Shown piece after piece: positions 1 through 6,628 of a stretch of 9,512 nt of DNA; the stretch's first letter is position 1; each line of letters opens with the position of its first letter. A model generated the notes under the pieces. It saw only the letters and a list, made by a program, of their open reading frames with translations. It had not been told where the DNA came from and made no database searches. The position numbers and the translations under genes are program-made. Origin of the DNA: JAGOBX01 sp017999075 [NCBI: Candidatus Babelota bacterium] (lineage in GTDB: Bacteria > JAGOBX01); NCBI GenBank assembly GCA_017999075.1, contig JAGOBX010000103.1:1-9512 (forward strand). Direction: 5' to 3'.

Positions 1-105
1 TATAAAAGGTATTGTAGAACCTTCTTTAAGCAAACTTATAATATTCTCCACTGATTTTAAATTTATATCAATGTCTTTTGAAATAACACTGGCTATTGTT
101 ATCAT
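1..105 (-). CDS. tex: Tex family transcription accessory protein, N-terminal fragment (runs off left edge)
   Basis: Thirty-five codons are visible before the window edge. They begin MITIASVISK and end ENIISLLKEGSTIPFI. The second piece matches the conserved Tex N-terminus, where a helix leads into a 'VELLDEGATIPFIARYRKE' type motif. Tex proteins are about 700-780 residues, with an N-terminal helical region, a YqgF-like nuclease fold, helix-hairpin-helix elements and a C-terminal S1 RNA-binding domain; they act on nucleic acid in the cytoplasm and affect transcription. None of those later domains is in view. The ATG is supported by AAGGG eight bases upstream. It is the last gene of the co-oriented left-hand series, 97 bp past the end of the CheA-like gene. 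No convincing promoter was found in that gap, so readthrough or a weak promoter are both possible. The call rests on a short but distinctive match. Confidence 0.8.
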   Translation of the reverse strand, partial: MITIASVISKDIDINLKSVENIISLLKEGSTIPFI

Positions 106-199
106 ATATTTTTCCCTTTATTTTTTATTATCAAATAAAATATGTGAAATTATGAAATATAAGTTTTTTCAGTATTTTATTATTTCCAAGCAGATTTTG

Positions 200-1402
200 T
201 CATACTATTTTTTTGTATAAAGGTATGTTTAAAGTTATATGAACTCCTTTTACATTCTTTACTTTAAATCTTATATTTCCATTAACTTTTTCAAGCAAAT
301 TTTTAACGTTTTTAAAACCTCTTCCCCTCTTAGCTTTTACTTGAGCCGTATAATTAAGCATCACAAGTATATTAAAAAACAATTCATTTATATTAGAAAT
401 TTCCGAGTCGTCTATAATTCCTTTCTGTTTTGCGGTTTTGATCAAAGAATCATAATCAAAACCTTTCCCGTTATCAGAAATTTCTATACTTGTATAATTT
501 CCGTTTTCAAAAAACTTAACCGTAATTTCAGATTTAACCGAATCAGAATCAGAAAAACCGTGTTCAATAGAATTTTTCAATAATTCAATTAAAATATTAT
601 ATACGGTTTCAATATAAAACACATCCATTTTCACGTTATTTCCGATATAATTTATTTTAACAGTTTTATTCTGAGACATTGCAAACGTTCTGGTTTCATA
701 TTCCAAATCTTCAAGCATCTGTTTTATTTCAAGTTTTCTGAAAGAAAAATATTCTTTCTGCAAATTTACTAAATTCGATACAAACGCTTTCTCTATATTT
801 TTAAAATTCTGGTACCATTCTTTTTTTAAATATCTGTCCGGTATATTATCTTTGATTTCTTTGGTCATTTGAGAAAAATTTGTATATATATCATAAATAG
901 ATTCTTTAAGATTTTGCAAATCTGAAGATGTTATTGGCACAATTTTTTCTTCTTCTTTTCCAGATTCATTTTTTTTCCTGGCAAGATATGCAAATTCCAA
1001 TGTATTATCTGCAATTTTATTAAGTTCTTCAACTTCATTTTTAAATGAAGATGAAAGTGACCCGTTATTTTTAGACCAGTCCCCAATCTTTAAAAATATT
1101 TTTTCAGTTAATTTAACTATTTCCGGATTAATTTTTATTGTTTTCAGACTTAATGGTCTATAAAGTTTTACAATAAGCTCAGCCAGTTTTGTCAATTCTC
1201 CAAACTGATATATTTCCGAAGTATAAGCAAGATTATCTCCGAATTCAAGTATATCTTCAATGACATTAAAATGATCAAAATGATTATGCAATTCTTTTAT
1301 GGCATCATTAAATGATTCAATATGATTTTTTATTCCTGAAATAAACAATCCTTTTATTTTTGCTATATCAGAATTATTTAATTGTACATCCGGTTTTGTC
1401 AT
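200..1402 (-). CDS. CheA-like histidine kinase ATPase without recognisable phosphoacceptor His or P5 domain
   Basis: A 400-residue soluble protein. The C-terminal third is a GHKL ATPase domain of CheA type: N box ELLKNSIEHG (273-282, with the CheA-type His281), G1 box SDNGKGFD (309-316) followed by a CheA-like 'SLIKTAKQKGII' stretch, and a glycine-rich RGRGFKNVKNLLEKVNG (359-375) matching the CheA 'SGRGVGMDVV' region. It stops at NIPLYKKIV, just where CheA would enter its CheW-like P5 domain. The first 110 residues are helical and resemble an Hpt fold (EFGDNLAYTSEIYQFGELTKLAEL, two parts of it around 53-75), but where CheA has the H-x-x-K-G phosphohistidine motif there is DNLAYT. Residues 115-240 are helix-rich and may give the dimerisation bundle. 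No membrane segment is seen. It follows the MoxR gene by 62 bp. It may be an ATPase or kinase acting on a separate Hpt protein, or a degenerate signalling scaffold. The family assignment is firm; function is inferred. Confidence 0.75.
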   Translation of the reverse strand: MTKPDVQLNNSDIAKIKGLFISGIKNHIESFNDAIKELHNHFDHFNVIEDILEFGDNLAYTSEIYQFGELTKLAELIVKLYRPLSLKTIKINPEIVKLTEKIFLKIGDWSKNNGSLSSSFKNEVEELNKIADNTLEFAYLARKKNESGKEEEKIVPITSSDLQNLKESIYDIYTNFSQMTKEIKDNIPDRYLKKEWYQNFKNIEKAFVSNLVNLQKEYFSFRKLEIKQMLEDLEYETRTFAMSQNKTVKINYIGNNVKMDVFYIETVYNILIELLKNSIEHGFSDSDSVKSEITVKFFENGNYTSIEISDNGKGFDYDSLIKTAKQKGIIDDSEISNINELFFNILVMLNYTAQVKAKRGRGFKNVKNLLEKVNGNIRFKVKNVKGVHITLNIPLYKKIV

Positions 1403-1432
1403 TTTTGCAACTCAATATATAAATTTTCTAAT

Positions 1433-1452
1433 AAATGGCAAAATAGCCATTT
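1433..1452. repeat. Small hairpin between the MoxR and CheA-like genes
   Basis: A perfect 7-bp inverted repeat, AAATGGC and GCCATTT, with a 6-base loop, lies in the 62-bp gap between the MoxR stop and the CheA-like start. It is not followed by a clear T-run on the minus strand (ATTAGAAAATTT), so it is a poor intrinsic terminator. It could be an mRNA stability or processing stem, or chance in AT-rich DNA. Confidence 0.35.
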
Positions 1453-1464
1453 GTAAACAGTCCT

Positions 1465-2421
1465 TTACGGTACCTCTATATTGTCAAGCAGCTTTTTTAT
1501 TACATCGTCAGGAGAAATATTTTCTGCTTCTGCTTCATATGTTAAAATAATTCTATGCCTCATAACATCTCCGCATAAAGATTTTACATCTTCAGGAATA
1601 ACAAAATTTCTGTTTGACATATAAGCCATAGTTTTCGATAAAAAAGCTAACGATATACTTGCCCTTGGCGATACTCCGAATTCAATAATGCGTTTAAATT
1701 CTTTTAATCCGTAATTTTCAGGATTCCTTGTTGCATCAGCAATATTAACAATATATTCGTCTATTTTCGGATCCGTATAAACTTTTGAAATATTTTGTTT
1801 TATTTCATTTATTTTACCAATATCAAAAATTTTTGATATTGAAGCAGAGTCATCTCCCCTCATTATTCTTAAAATATGTTTTTCCTCATCTTTGTTAGGA
1901 TAATTGATTTTCAGTTTCATTATAAATCTGTCTATCTGAGCTTCTGGGAGCGGATACGTCCCTTCCTGTTCAATAGGGTTTTGGGTAGCAAGCACTAAAA
2001 AAGGATCCGGCAAAGAATAAGTTTCTTTTCCAATTGTAACCTGTTTTTCCTGCATAGCTTCCAAAAGGGCAGACTGAACTTTTGCCGGAGCCCTATTAAT
2101 TTCATCCGCAAGAATTATATTGGCAAAAATAGGTCCTTTATTAACAACAAATTCTGTATCCCTCTGATTATAAACAAGGGTTCCTATTAAATCTGCAGGC
2201 AGCAAATCAGGAGTAAACTGAATTCTCTGAAATTTCGCGCCTATACATTCTGATATGGTTTTTACTATAGCAGTTTTTGCAAGTCCAGGCACGCCTTCAA
2301 TCAAAATATGACCGGAACTCAACATTCCTGCTATTATTCGCGATATAATATAATCCTGCCCTGCTATTTTTTTTTTAATTTCAGTATAAATTTCTGTAAA
2401 AAATGATTCAGGCTGTTCCAT
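1465..2421 (-). CDS. MoxR family AAA+ ATPase
   Basis: A 318-residue cytoplasmic AAA+ ATPase. MoxR proteins use ATP to remodel or mature partner proteins, typically with von Willebrand factor A-domain proteins. Numbered from the ATG, the motifs are Walker A GVPGLAKT (43-50), Walker B ILADE followed by INRAP (103-111), sensor 1 ATQNP (145-149), a PEAQIDRF arginine-finger region (159-166) and sensor 2 SPRAS (251-255). Length is normal for the family (about 310-340) and no key residue is missing. The ATG at 2421 lies two bases past the hydrolase stop. An in-frame TTG at 2427 would overlap that stop as TTGA and has a GGA at better spacing, so a two-residue-longer start is possible. Either way translation is likely coupled to the hydrolase. 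MoxR genes are usually followed by DUF58 and VWA genes; none is seen here, and a CheA-like ATPase follows instead. Confidence 0.95.
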   Translation of the reverse strand: MEQPESFFTEIYTEIKKKIAGQDYIISRIIAGMLSSGHILIEGVPGLAKTAIVKTISECIGAKFQRIQFTPDLLPADLIGTLVYNQRDTEFVVNKGPIFANIILADEINRAPAKVQSALLEAMQEKQVTIGKETYSLPDPFLVLATQNPIEQEGTYPLPEAQIDRFIMKLKINYPNKDEEKHILRIMRGDDSASISKIFDIGKINEIKQNISKVYTDPKIDEYIVNIADATRNPENYGLKEFKRIIEFGVSPRASISLAFLSKTMAYMSNRNFVIPEDVKSLCGDVMRHRIILTYEAEAENISPDDVIKKLLDNIEVP

Positions 2422-2423
2422 AA

Positions 2424-3311
2424 TCAATAAGGAATCCGTTTAGACGGTTCAAATGTGCTTACAGCTTTTTTAGTCAAATAATTTTTATAACTTTTAATAT
2501 TTCTATCCTGTAAATGATCGAACAGCATAGGGCTGTTTGAACCGTATGTTATTTTTTTTATCGGATCAGGATCCAATTCTGCAAATATAATTTCTTCTGC
2601 ACCCCGTCCAAGAGCAAGTTTCTGAGCAATTGGAGACACAATCATACTATGTCCGAAATAATAACATTTCGACGCATCCTGTCCAACAGCGTTTACAGAT
2701 ACCATATATACATGATTATCATATGCTCTTGCCATATTGGTCATTTCCCAAATTTCATAACTTCTCAATAAAGCTGAAGGACGCGCTATTACGCTCGCTC
2801 CTTTTATTGCAAGTATCCTCGACAATTCAGGAAAATCTCCATCATAACAAATTATCATTCCAATTTTTCCAAATGCTGTATCAAAAACAGGTATATCGTA
2901 TCCTTGAGTTGTCCATCCGCCTCCAGACAAACGTTCCAGAGGAAACGGATGAGTTTTGCTGTAAACTCCTATAACCCCTTCTTTCGGTCCTATAATAAAA
3001 GCGCTATTATATATAATATTTTTTTTAGGTCCCCTCTGATACGTCGGAACAACGCAATAAGATTTGGTCTTTGAAGACATTGTTACAAAATGAGAAAGTA
3101 CATCATTTATATTTTTTGGAAGAAGACTATAAAATTGATCAACCGGCATTCCAGGATTAAATCCTGTAGTAATCGTTTCAGGAAACACTATTAAATCAGG
3201 TTTTACTTCTTTAACCGCTTTATTATACCATTCCATACATTTTTCAATATTTTTAGGTATATTATTAGGTTCAACAGAAATCTGAATACCAGCCGCAACT
3301 ATTTTTTTCAT
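2424..3311 (-). CDS. Carbon-nitrogen hydrolase of the nitrilase superfamily (probable amidase)
   Basis: A 295-residue cytoplasmic enzyme that should hydrolyse a non-peptide C-N bond of an amide or N-carbamoyl compound through a cysteine thioester. Numbered from the ATG, the catalytic triad is visible: Glu45 in VFPET, Lys119 in YSKTHPFP and Cys155 in IICYDGDFPE; the second conserved glutamate is probably Glu126 in PLERL. Later conserved pieces are MARAYDNHVYMVSVNAVG (193-210) and FGHSMIVSP (219-227). The ICYDGDFPE box looks closer to formamidase or aliphatic-amidase-like branches than to true nitrilases, but the substrate cannot be named. Start: an upstream in-frame TTG (3320) directly abuts the GAGAGG ribosome binding site, so the ATG at 3311, nine bases from it, is preferred. 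It lies 92 bp downstream of the acidic membrane protein gene and nearly abuts MoxR, whose translation is probably coupled to it. Confidence 0.92.
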   Translation of the reverse strand: MKKIVAAGIQISVEPNNIPKNIEKCMEWYNKAVKEVKPDLIVFPETITTGFNPGMPVDQFYSLLPKNINDVLSHFVTMSSKTKSYCVVPTYQRGPKKNIIYNSAFIIGPKEGVIGVYSKTHPFPLERLSGGGWTTQGYDIPVFDTAFGKIGMIICYDGDFPELSRILAIKGASVIARPSALLRSYEIWEMTNMARAYDNHVYMVSVNAVGQDASKCYYFGHSMIVSPIAQKLALGRGAEEIIFAELDPDPIKKITYGSNSPMLFDHLQDRNIKSYKNYLTKKAVSTFEPSKRIPY

Positions 3312-3320
3312 AGTATCCAA

Positions 3321-3326
3321 CCTCTC
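3321..3326 (-). promoter_or_regulatory. Ribosome binding site that fixes the hydrolase start
   Basis: The minus strand reads GAGAGG, then TTGGATACT, then ATG. Nine bases separate this Shine-Dalgarno sequence from the ATG at 3311, which is workable spacing, whereas the in-frame TTG at 3320 follows it with no spacer and cannot be the start it serves. Confidence 0.75.
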
Positions 3327-3377
3327 AAATTTGATTTTCTAAAATATAATTCGGGATTATACTTTATGGATTCGCCG

Positions 3378-3416
3378 CTACATTTCAAAAATACATTTCA
3401 AAACTACATTTCAAGA
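3378..3416. repeat. 13-bp tandem repeat, three copies, across the stop codon of the acidic-tail gene
   Basis: Three head-to-tail 13-mers on the plus strand: CTACATTTCAAAA, ATACATTTCAAAA and CTACATTTCAAGA. The copy at 3404-3416 holds the last codons and the TAG stop (LEM-stop) of the 585-residue gene; the other two lie just downstream. Because 13 is not a multiple of three, and the first copy reached in transcription already carries the stop, copy number should not alter the protein. It looks like recent slippage duplication of the gene's 3' end. Confidence 0.85.
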
Positions 3417-5161
3417 ATTTTCAAAACATCTTCTTCCATTTTTTTTGTTTCAGCAGATAATTCTTCTTTAACTTTCAATGTCGATTTTTTTTCTTCAGAT
3501 CCGAATTCTCCAAGAAACGACTCTTCATCACTTTTCAAAAGTTCGTCCAGTTCGTCCAGTTCTTCATTTATATCTTTATCATCTTCGCCTTCATTAAGCA
3601 ACTCTGTTAAAATATCAGTAGTTATCGGTTCTTTACTTGATTTTCGTTTAGGCTGCAAAGGTTTTTCTTCAATTCTTACAGGTTTTTCTTCATCAACAAG
3701 TTCATCTATATCAGACTTATTCCCCTGAACAGCTTCTTGCGTTTTTTCAGAACCTATTTCAGTCCCTGTTTCAAAGTCTTTACCTAATTCTGCATTAGTT
3801 TCTTTAAGTAAATCGTCTAACCCTTTTAAATCCTCTTCAATTTCAGAATCAAGTCCAAGTTCTTTTTTCAATTCATTTAAATCCGAAAGTCCTTCTATCT
3901 GTTTATCAATATCAGAAAATTCATCCTGACTTAACACGGTTTTAGTTTCAGAAGAAACCGGCATATTTTCTACTTCTGATATTTCTTTTTCAATATCACT
4001 GATTATATCATCTCCTGTTTTATCTGATGAAATCAATGTGCTTTTATATTCTTTCACAAAATCTTCATCGTTTCCTATATTATTTTCAGGAGATATTTCT
4101 TTATCTGATTTTAGTTGTTCTTCCTCACCTGTTTTCAAATCTCCGAGAAGTTTTTCCACATCATCAATAACAGAATCAGCGCCAAAATCCTTATTTTCAA
4201 TATCTTTATCAATTCCCAATCCTTCAATATTTGTTTCCGCCAGCAATTTATCTATATCTTCCATATCTTCTGATGGCAAAGAAGATTCCGCATTTTTTTC
4301 AAAATCAGTTTCCGGCATACTTCTGGAAATTTTTTCTAGTTCTGCAGCAGATTCATCTATAAGCGATTCTTTGGGTGCAAGCGGTTCTTGGCGTTCATCT
4401 GCCAAAGCTTCTTGCATTCCATCATATTTTTTTTCTTCAGGGGTTTCAATTTCATCTTCAAACTTTCCCATCAATTTATCTATTTCATCAGTTAATTCCG
4501 AATCAACTCCTGATTCTTCTTCTAAAGAAGTCTTTGATTTACTGTCATCAAAATCCTGCTGTGTTTCTATTTCTAATCCGGAATCAATTTCTTCATCGTC
4601 AGTTTTTTCTGAAATTATTACACCGTCTTCAGATTCATTTGAAAGTGGTTCGCTATACTTTTCATCAGTTGACTCAGTCTCAGTCGTTTCGCTTAAAAAA
4701 TCTTTTTCATGTTCTTCTTCTCCAGAACCTAAAGATATGTTATCTCCTGAAATCGAGTCTTCGCTCTCAGTTGTAAAATCAATATCGCTGCCCGAAGATG
4801 CAAACTCTGTTGAATCTGAACCTTTTTCATCTACAAATGGAGAAGATTCTTCTTCAAAAGATTCTCCTGAAATTACGTTTGTATCATCACCGTCAGTCTT
4901 ATCTTCGGTAAATTCAAATGATTGTCCCTCTTCTTCTCCGGACTCAAAACCAGTATCCTTCAAACTTTCAGACAATTCTTCATTATCGATTTCCTCATCA
5001 TCCATTTTTTCAAACAAAAAAAGAATTAATCCGAAACAAAAAAGAACAGCCGCTGCTATAACCGCAATAATGTTTTTTACAAACAAAATTCCTATTGCCG
5101 CGACAATAAAAATTATTCCTATATTTATTTCAATAATTTTTTTCCTTGATTTTTCTTTCAT
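3404..5161 (-). CDS. Unrecognised two-helix membrane protein with a long acidic low-complexity tail
   Basis: Family not recognised. The 585-residue protein starts with a basic stretch (MKEKSRKK) and a tight membrane hairpin: one helix near residues 10-28, a KN turn, and a second near 31-50. The remaining 535 residues are dominated by Glu, Asp, Ser, Lys and Thr and look disordered. A short pattern of the form D-I-D-K-L-L recurs: DEIDKLM (225-231), EDIDKLLAET (301-310), DDVEKLLGDL (333-342), SDIEKEI (388-394), SDIDKQIEGL (416-425), KGLDDLLKET (446-455), SDIDELV (483-489) and DELDELLKSD (536-545). A basic patch, PKRKSSK (504-510), and a more helical end (565-585) break the acidity. With the N-terminus inside by the positive-inside rule, both ends face the cytoplasm. 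AAGGG sits seven bases before the ATG, and a near-consensus promoter lies just upstream, so this gene probably heads the unit leading to the hydrolase, MoxR and CheA-like genes. It might be a membrane-anchored scaffold; that is inference. Confidence 0.85.
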   Translation of the reverse strand: MKEKSRKKIIEINIGIIFIVAAIGILFVKNIIAVIAAAVLFCFGLILFLFEKMDDEEIDNEELSESLKDTGFESGEEEGQSFEFTEDKTDGDDTNVISGESFEEESSPFVDEKGSDSTEFASSGSDIDFTTESEDSISGDNISLGSGEEEHEKDFLSETTETESTDEKYSEPLSNESEDGVIISEKTDDEEIDSGLEIETQQDFDDSKSKTSLEEESGVDSELTDEIDKLMGKFEDEIETPEEKKYDGMQEALADERQEPLAPKESLIDESAAELEKISRSMPETDFEKNAESSLPSEDMEDIDKLLAETNIEGLGIDKDIENKDFGADSVIDDVEKLLGDLKTGEEEQLKSDKEISPENNIGNDEDFVKEYKSTLISSDKTGDDIISDIEKEISEVENMPVSSETKTVLSQDEFSDIDKQIEGLSDLNELKKELGLDSEIEEDLKGLDDLLKETNAELGKDFETGTEIGSEKTQEAVQGNKSDIDELVDEEKPVRIEEKPLQPKRKSSKEPITTDILTELLNEGEDDKDINEELDELDELLKSDEESFLGEFGSEEKKSTLKVKEELSAETKKMEEDVLKILEM

Positions 5162-5197
5162 AGAATAACCCTTAAAATTTATAAGAATCTTGTATTT

Positions 5198-5226
5198 ATT
5201 TTATATTTTAAAAAATAAAATGTCAA
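5198..5226 (-). promoter_or_regulatory. Near-consensus sigma70-type promoter
   Basis: On the minus strand, a perfect -35 TTGACA (5221-5226) is followed by exactly 17 bp and TAAAAT (5198-5203), a five-of-six match to the -10 box. A transcript would begin near 5191, giving a leader of about 30 bases before the ATG at 5161, with the AAGGG ribosome binding site at 5169-5173 inside it. The surrounding DNA is very AT-rich, which raises the chance of -10 lookalikes, but an exact TTGACA at ideal spacing is much less likely by chance. Confidence 0.75.
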
Positions 5227-5267
5227 TATAAGTTTATTTGAAAAAATAAAATAATACAGCTCACATA

Positions 5268-6521
5268 TTATTTATTTTCCAAAACATCATGTTTCTGGGT
5301 TTTTGCAATAACCGCTGTAAAACACAATACTGCAAACCTGCCTATAACAGAACATTTCAATATCCACAGCTTTTCCGGAAAATAATTAAAATACACCGGA
5401 TTTTCCAAAAAATTAAAAATGCTGAGCATAAGTATTATTATTATTCCTTTATAATCAGGCAAACATAAAATTATCAAAGGAATAACAGTCAAAATGTACT
5501 GAGAACTCCAGCCTTTTGAAAAAGCAAAAAAAACCGATATTATAAATAACGCTGTTTTGACTACTTTTATTTTATTTATTTCCGAAGGTTTCCTCAATGC
5601 AGTAAATAAAATTATCAAACCTGCAGTTAAGGTAAAATAAATTGAATATTTGTCTTCAAAACCGATAATTAAAATCTTATAACTTTCAGAATCAAAATAA
5701 TATTGAGGAAGAAGCGCTTTCCCTACAGAATAATAACCGTTCATAAGGGCTGGAATTGATTCCCATGGATGTCTCTTGATCAAAAAAGCAAAAAAACTTA
5801 TTATAAATTTATAGTTGGCGTATAAAAATGGAGACAATATAATAAAAAAAATCAGTAGCGGTATCGCCACAGATAAAATTTTGGTTTTAATTTTCGGGCT
5901 GTACATGAAAAACACCGGTATAAGCAAAACTGGAAATATTTTTGACGATATTCCTATTCCTGCAATAATAAAACTGAAAGCATACTTTTCTTTTATGAAT
6001 AAATATAACGAAGCCATCATAAAAAAAATATGTATATAATCAAAACTAAAATTCAATACAAAGATAGGATAAAACAAAATTCCGTAAATCAGTATAATTG
6101 TGAACGGCTTTATTCCATTATAAATTTCTCTGCCTGCCAAATACAGAACAGCAACAGTTCCTGCTTCAATTATCGACATAACAGTAAATAATAATATTGA
6201 AAAAATCTGAAAATTATTAAAAACAGCAGTAGAAAAATTTAAACTTATTTTATATATCCATAACATAATATACAAATTAAATGGAGGGTATTCGCGCCAG
6301 AAATGAATAAACGGCAATGCTCCCATATCCGATAGTTTTACGATAGAATAATAAACCGAATAATCGGTATAGTTTCCTGTTAATCCGCCGGGTTTAAACC
6401 ACAGCAAACTCATCATTCTTGAAATAAAAATCAAAACAATGATAATTAATGCGGCTATACCTGGTTTACATCCTAATATTTTTATTTCTTCTTTGAGTTT
6501 TATATCGTTATTATTCAGCAT
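5268..6521 (-). CDS. GT-C fold membrane glycosyltransferase, GT87/DUF2029-like
   Basis: A 417-residue protein with about ten membrane helices. GT87-type enzymes are integral membrane transferases that take sugars, usually mannose, from a polyprenyl-phosphate carrier. Supporting motifs: TDYSVYY in the first extracytoplasmic loop (52-58), where an acidic residue is expected to be catalytic; WREYPP (75-80), matching the 'EYPP' common in DUF2029 proteins; SSKIFPVLLIP (192-202); RHPWES (250-255), like the 'R-PWxxES' loop motif; and FSKGWSSQYIL (334-344). Length is typical (about 400-450). The ATG has no strong ribosome binding site; the nearest AGGG is 14 bases away, so initiation may be weak. It lies 107 bp after the 630-residue glycosyltransferase gene and 106 bp before the acidic-tail gene. 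It may build a lipid-linked or surface glycan with its neighbour. Donor and acceptor are unknown. Confidence 0.8.
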   Translation of the reverse strand: MLNNNDIKLKEEIKILGCKPGIAALIIIVLIFISRMMSLLWFKPGGLTGNYTDYSVYYSIVKLSDMGALPFIHFWREYPPFNLYIMLWIYKISLNFSTAVFNNFQIFSILLFTVMSIIEAGTVAVLYLAGREIYNGIKPFTIILIYGILFYPIFVLNFSFDYIHIFFMMASLYLFIKEKYAFSFIIAGIGISSKIFPVLLIPVFFMYSPKIKTKILSVAIPLLIFFIILSPFLYANYKFIISFFAFLIKRHPWESIPALMNGYYSVGKALLPQYYFDSESYKILIIGFEDKYSIYFTLTAGLIILFTALRKPSEINKIKVVKTALFIISVFFAFSKGWSSQYILTVIPLIILCLPDYKGIIIILMLSIFNFLENPVYFNYFPEKLWILKCSVIGRFAVLCFTAVIAKTQKHDVLENK

Positions 6522-6588
6522 ATTTATATTTTCAACCCTAAAATTTCACATATATTGTTTCCAAAGGTATTACAGCTGTTTTCTTGAA

Positions 6589-6617
6589 TTTATATTTAAA
6601 ATACCTGAAAGCCGCAA
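6589..6617 (-). promoter_or_regulatory. Possible weak promoter ahead of the GT87-like gene
   Basis: In the 107-bp gap on the minus strand, TTGCGG (6612-6617, three of six) is followed by 17 bp and TATAAA (6589-6594, five of six). The spacing is right but the -35 match is poor and the region is AT-rich, so this may be chance. The gap is large enough to hold an internal promoter. Confidence 0.3.
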
Positions 6618-6628
6618 AAAATAAAATT

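Noticed and set aside
239-583. Plus-strand 114-codon frame opposite the CheA-like ATPase domain
   Set aside because: It is antisense to a region with clear N and G1 boxes, and its product is Phe/Ile/Arg-rich as expected of a reverse reading of AT-rich coding DNA.
3356-3388. Promoter for the hydrolase made of TTGAAA in the 13-bp repeat and TATAAT
   Set aside because: The -10 match is perfect, but the nearest TTGAAA is 21 bp away, too far for sigma70. A promoter here remains possible but is not supported.
3366-3728. Plus-strand open frame rich in serine, with three FKNTFQN-like repeats at its start
   Set aside because: It is antisense to the 3' end of the acidic-tail gene; the repeat pattern is only the 13-bp tandem repeat read on the other strand.
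4038-5168. A 376-codon plus-strand open frame, serine-rich, antisense to the acidic-tail gene
   Set aside because: Glu, Asp and Ser codons read in reverse avoid stops and give Ser, Phe and Ile codons. The opposite frame has a credible ribosome binding site, promoter and membrane hairpin, so this is a composition shadow.
6565-6606. Inverted repeat AGGTATT/AATACCT between the two glycosyltransferase genes
   Set aside because: Only seven base pairs with a 28-base loop in AT-rich DNA; not distinguishable from chance.
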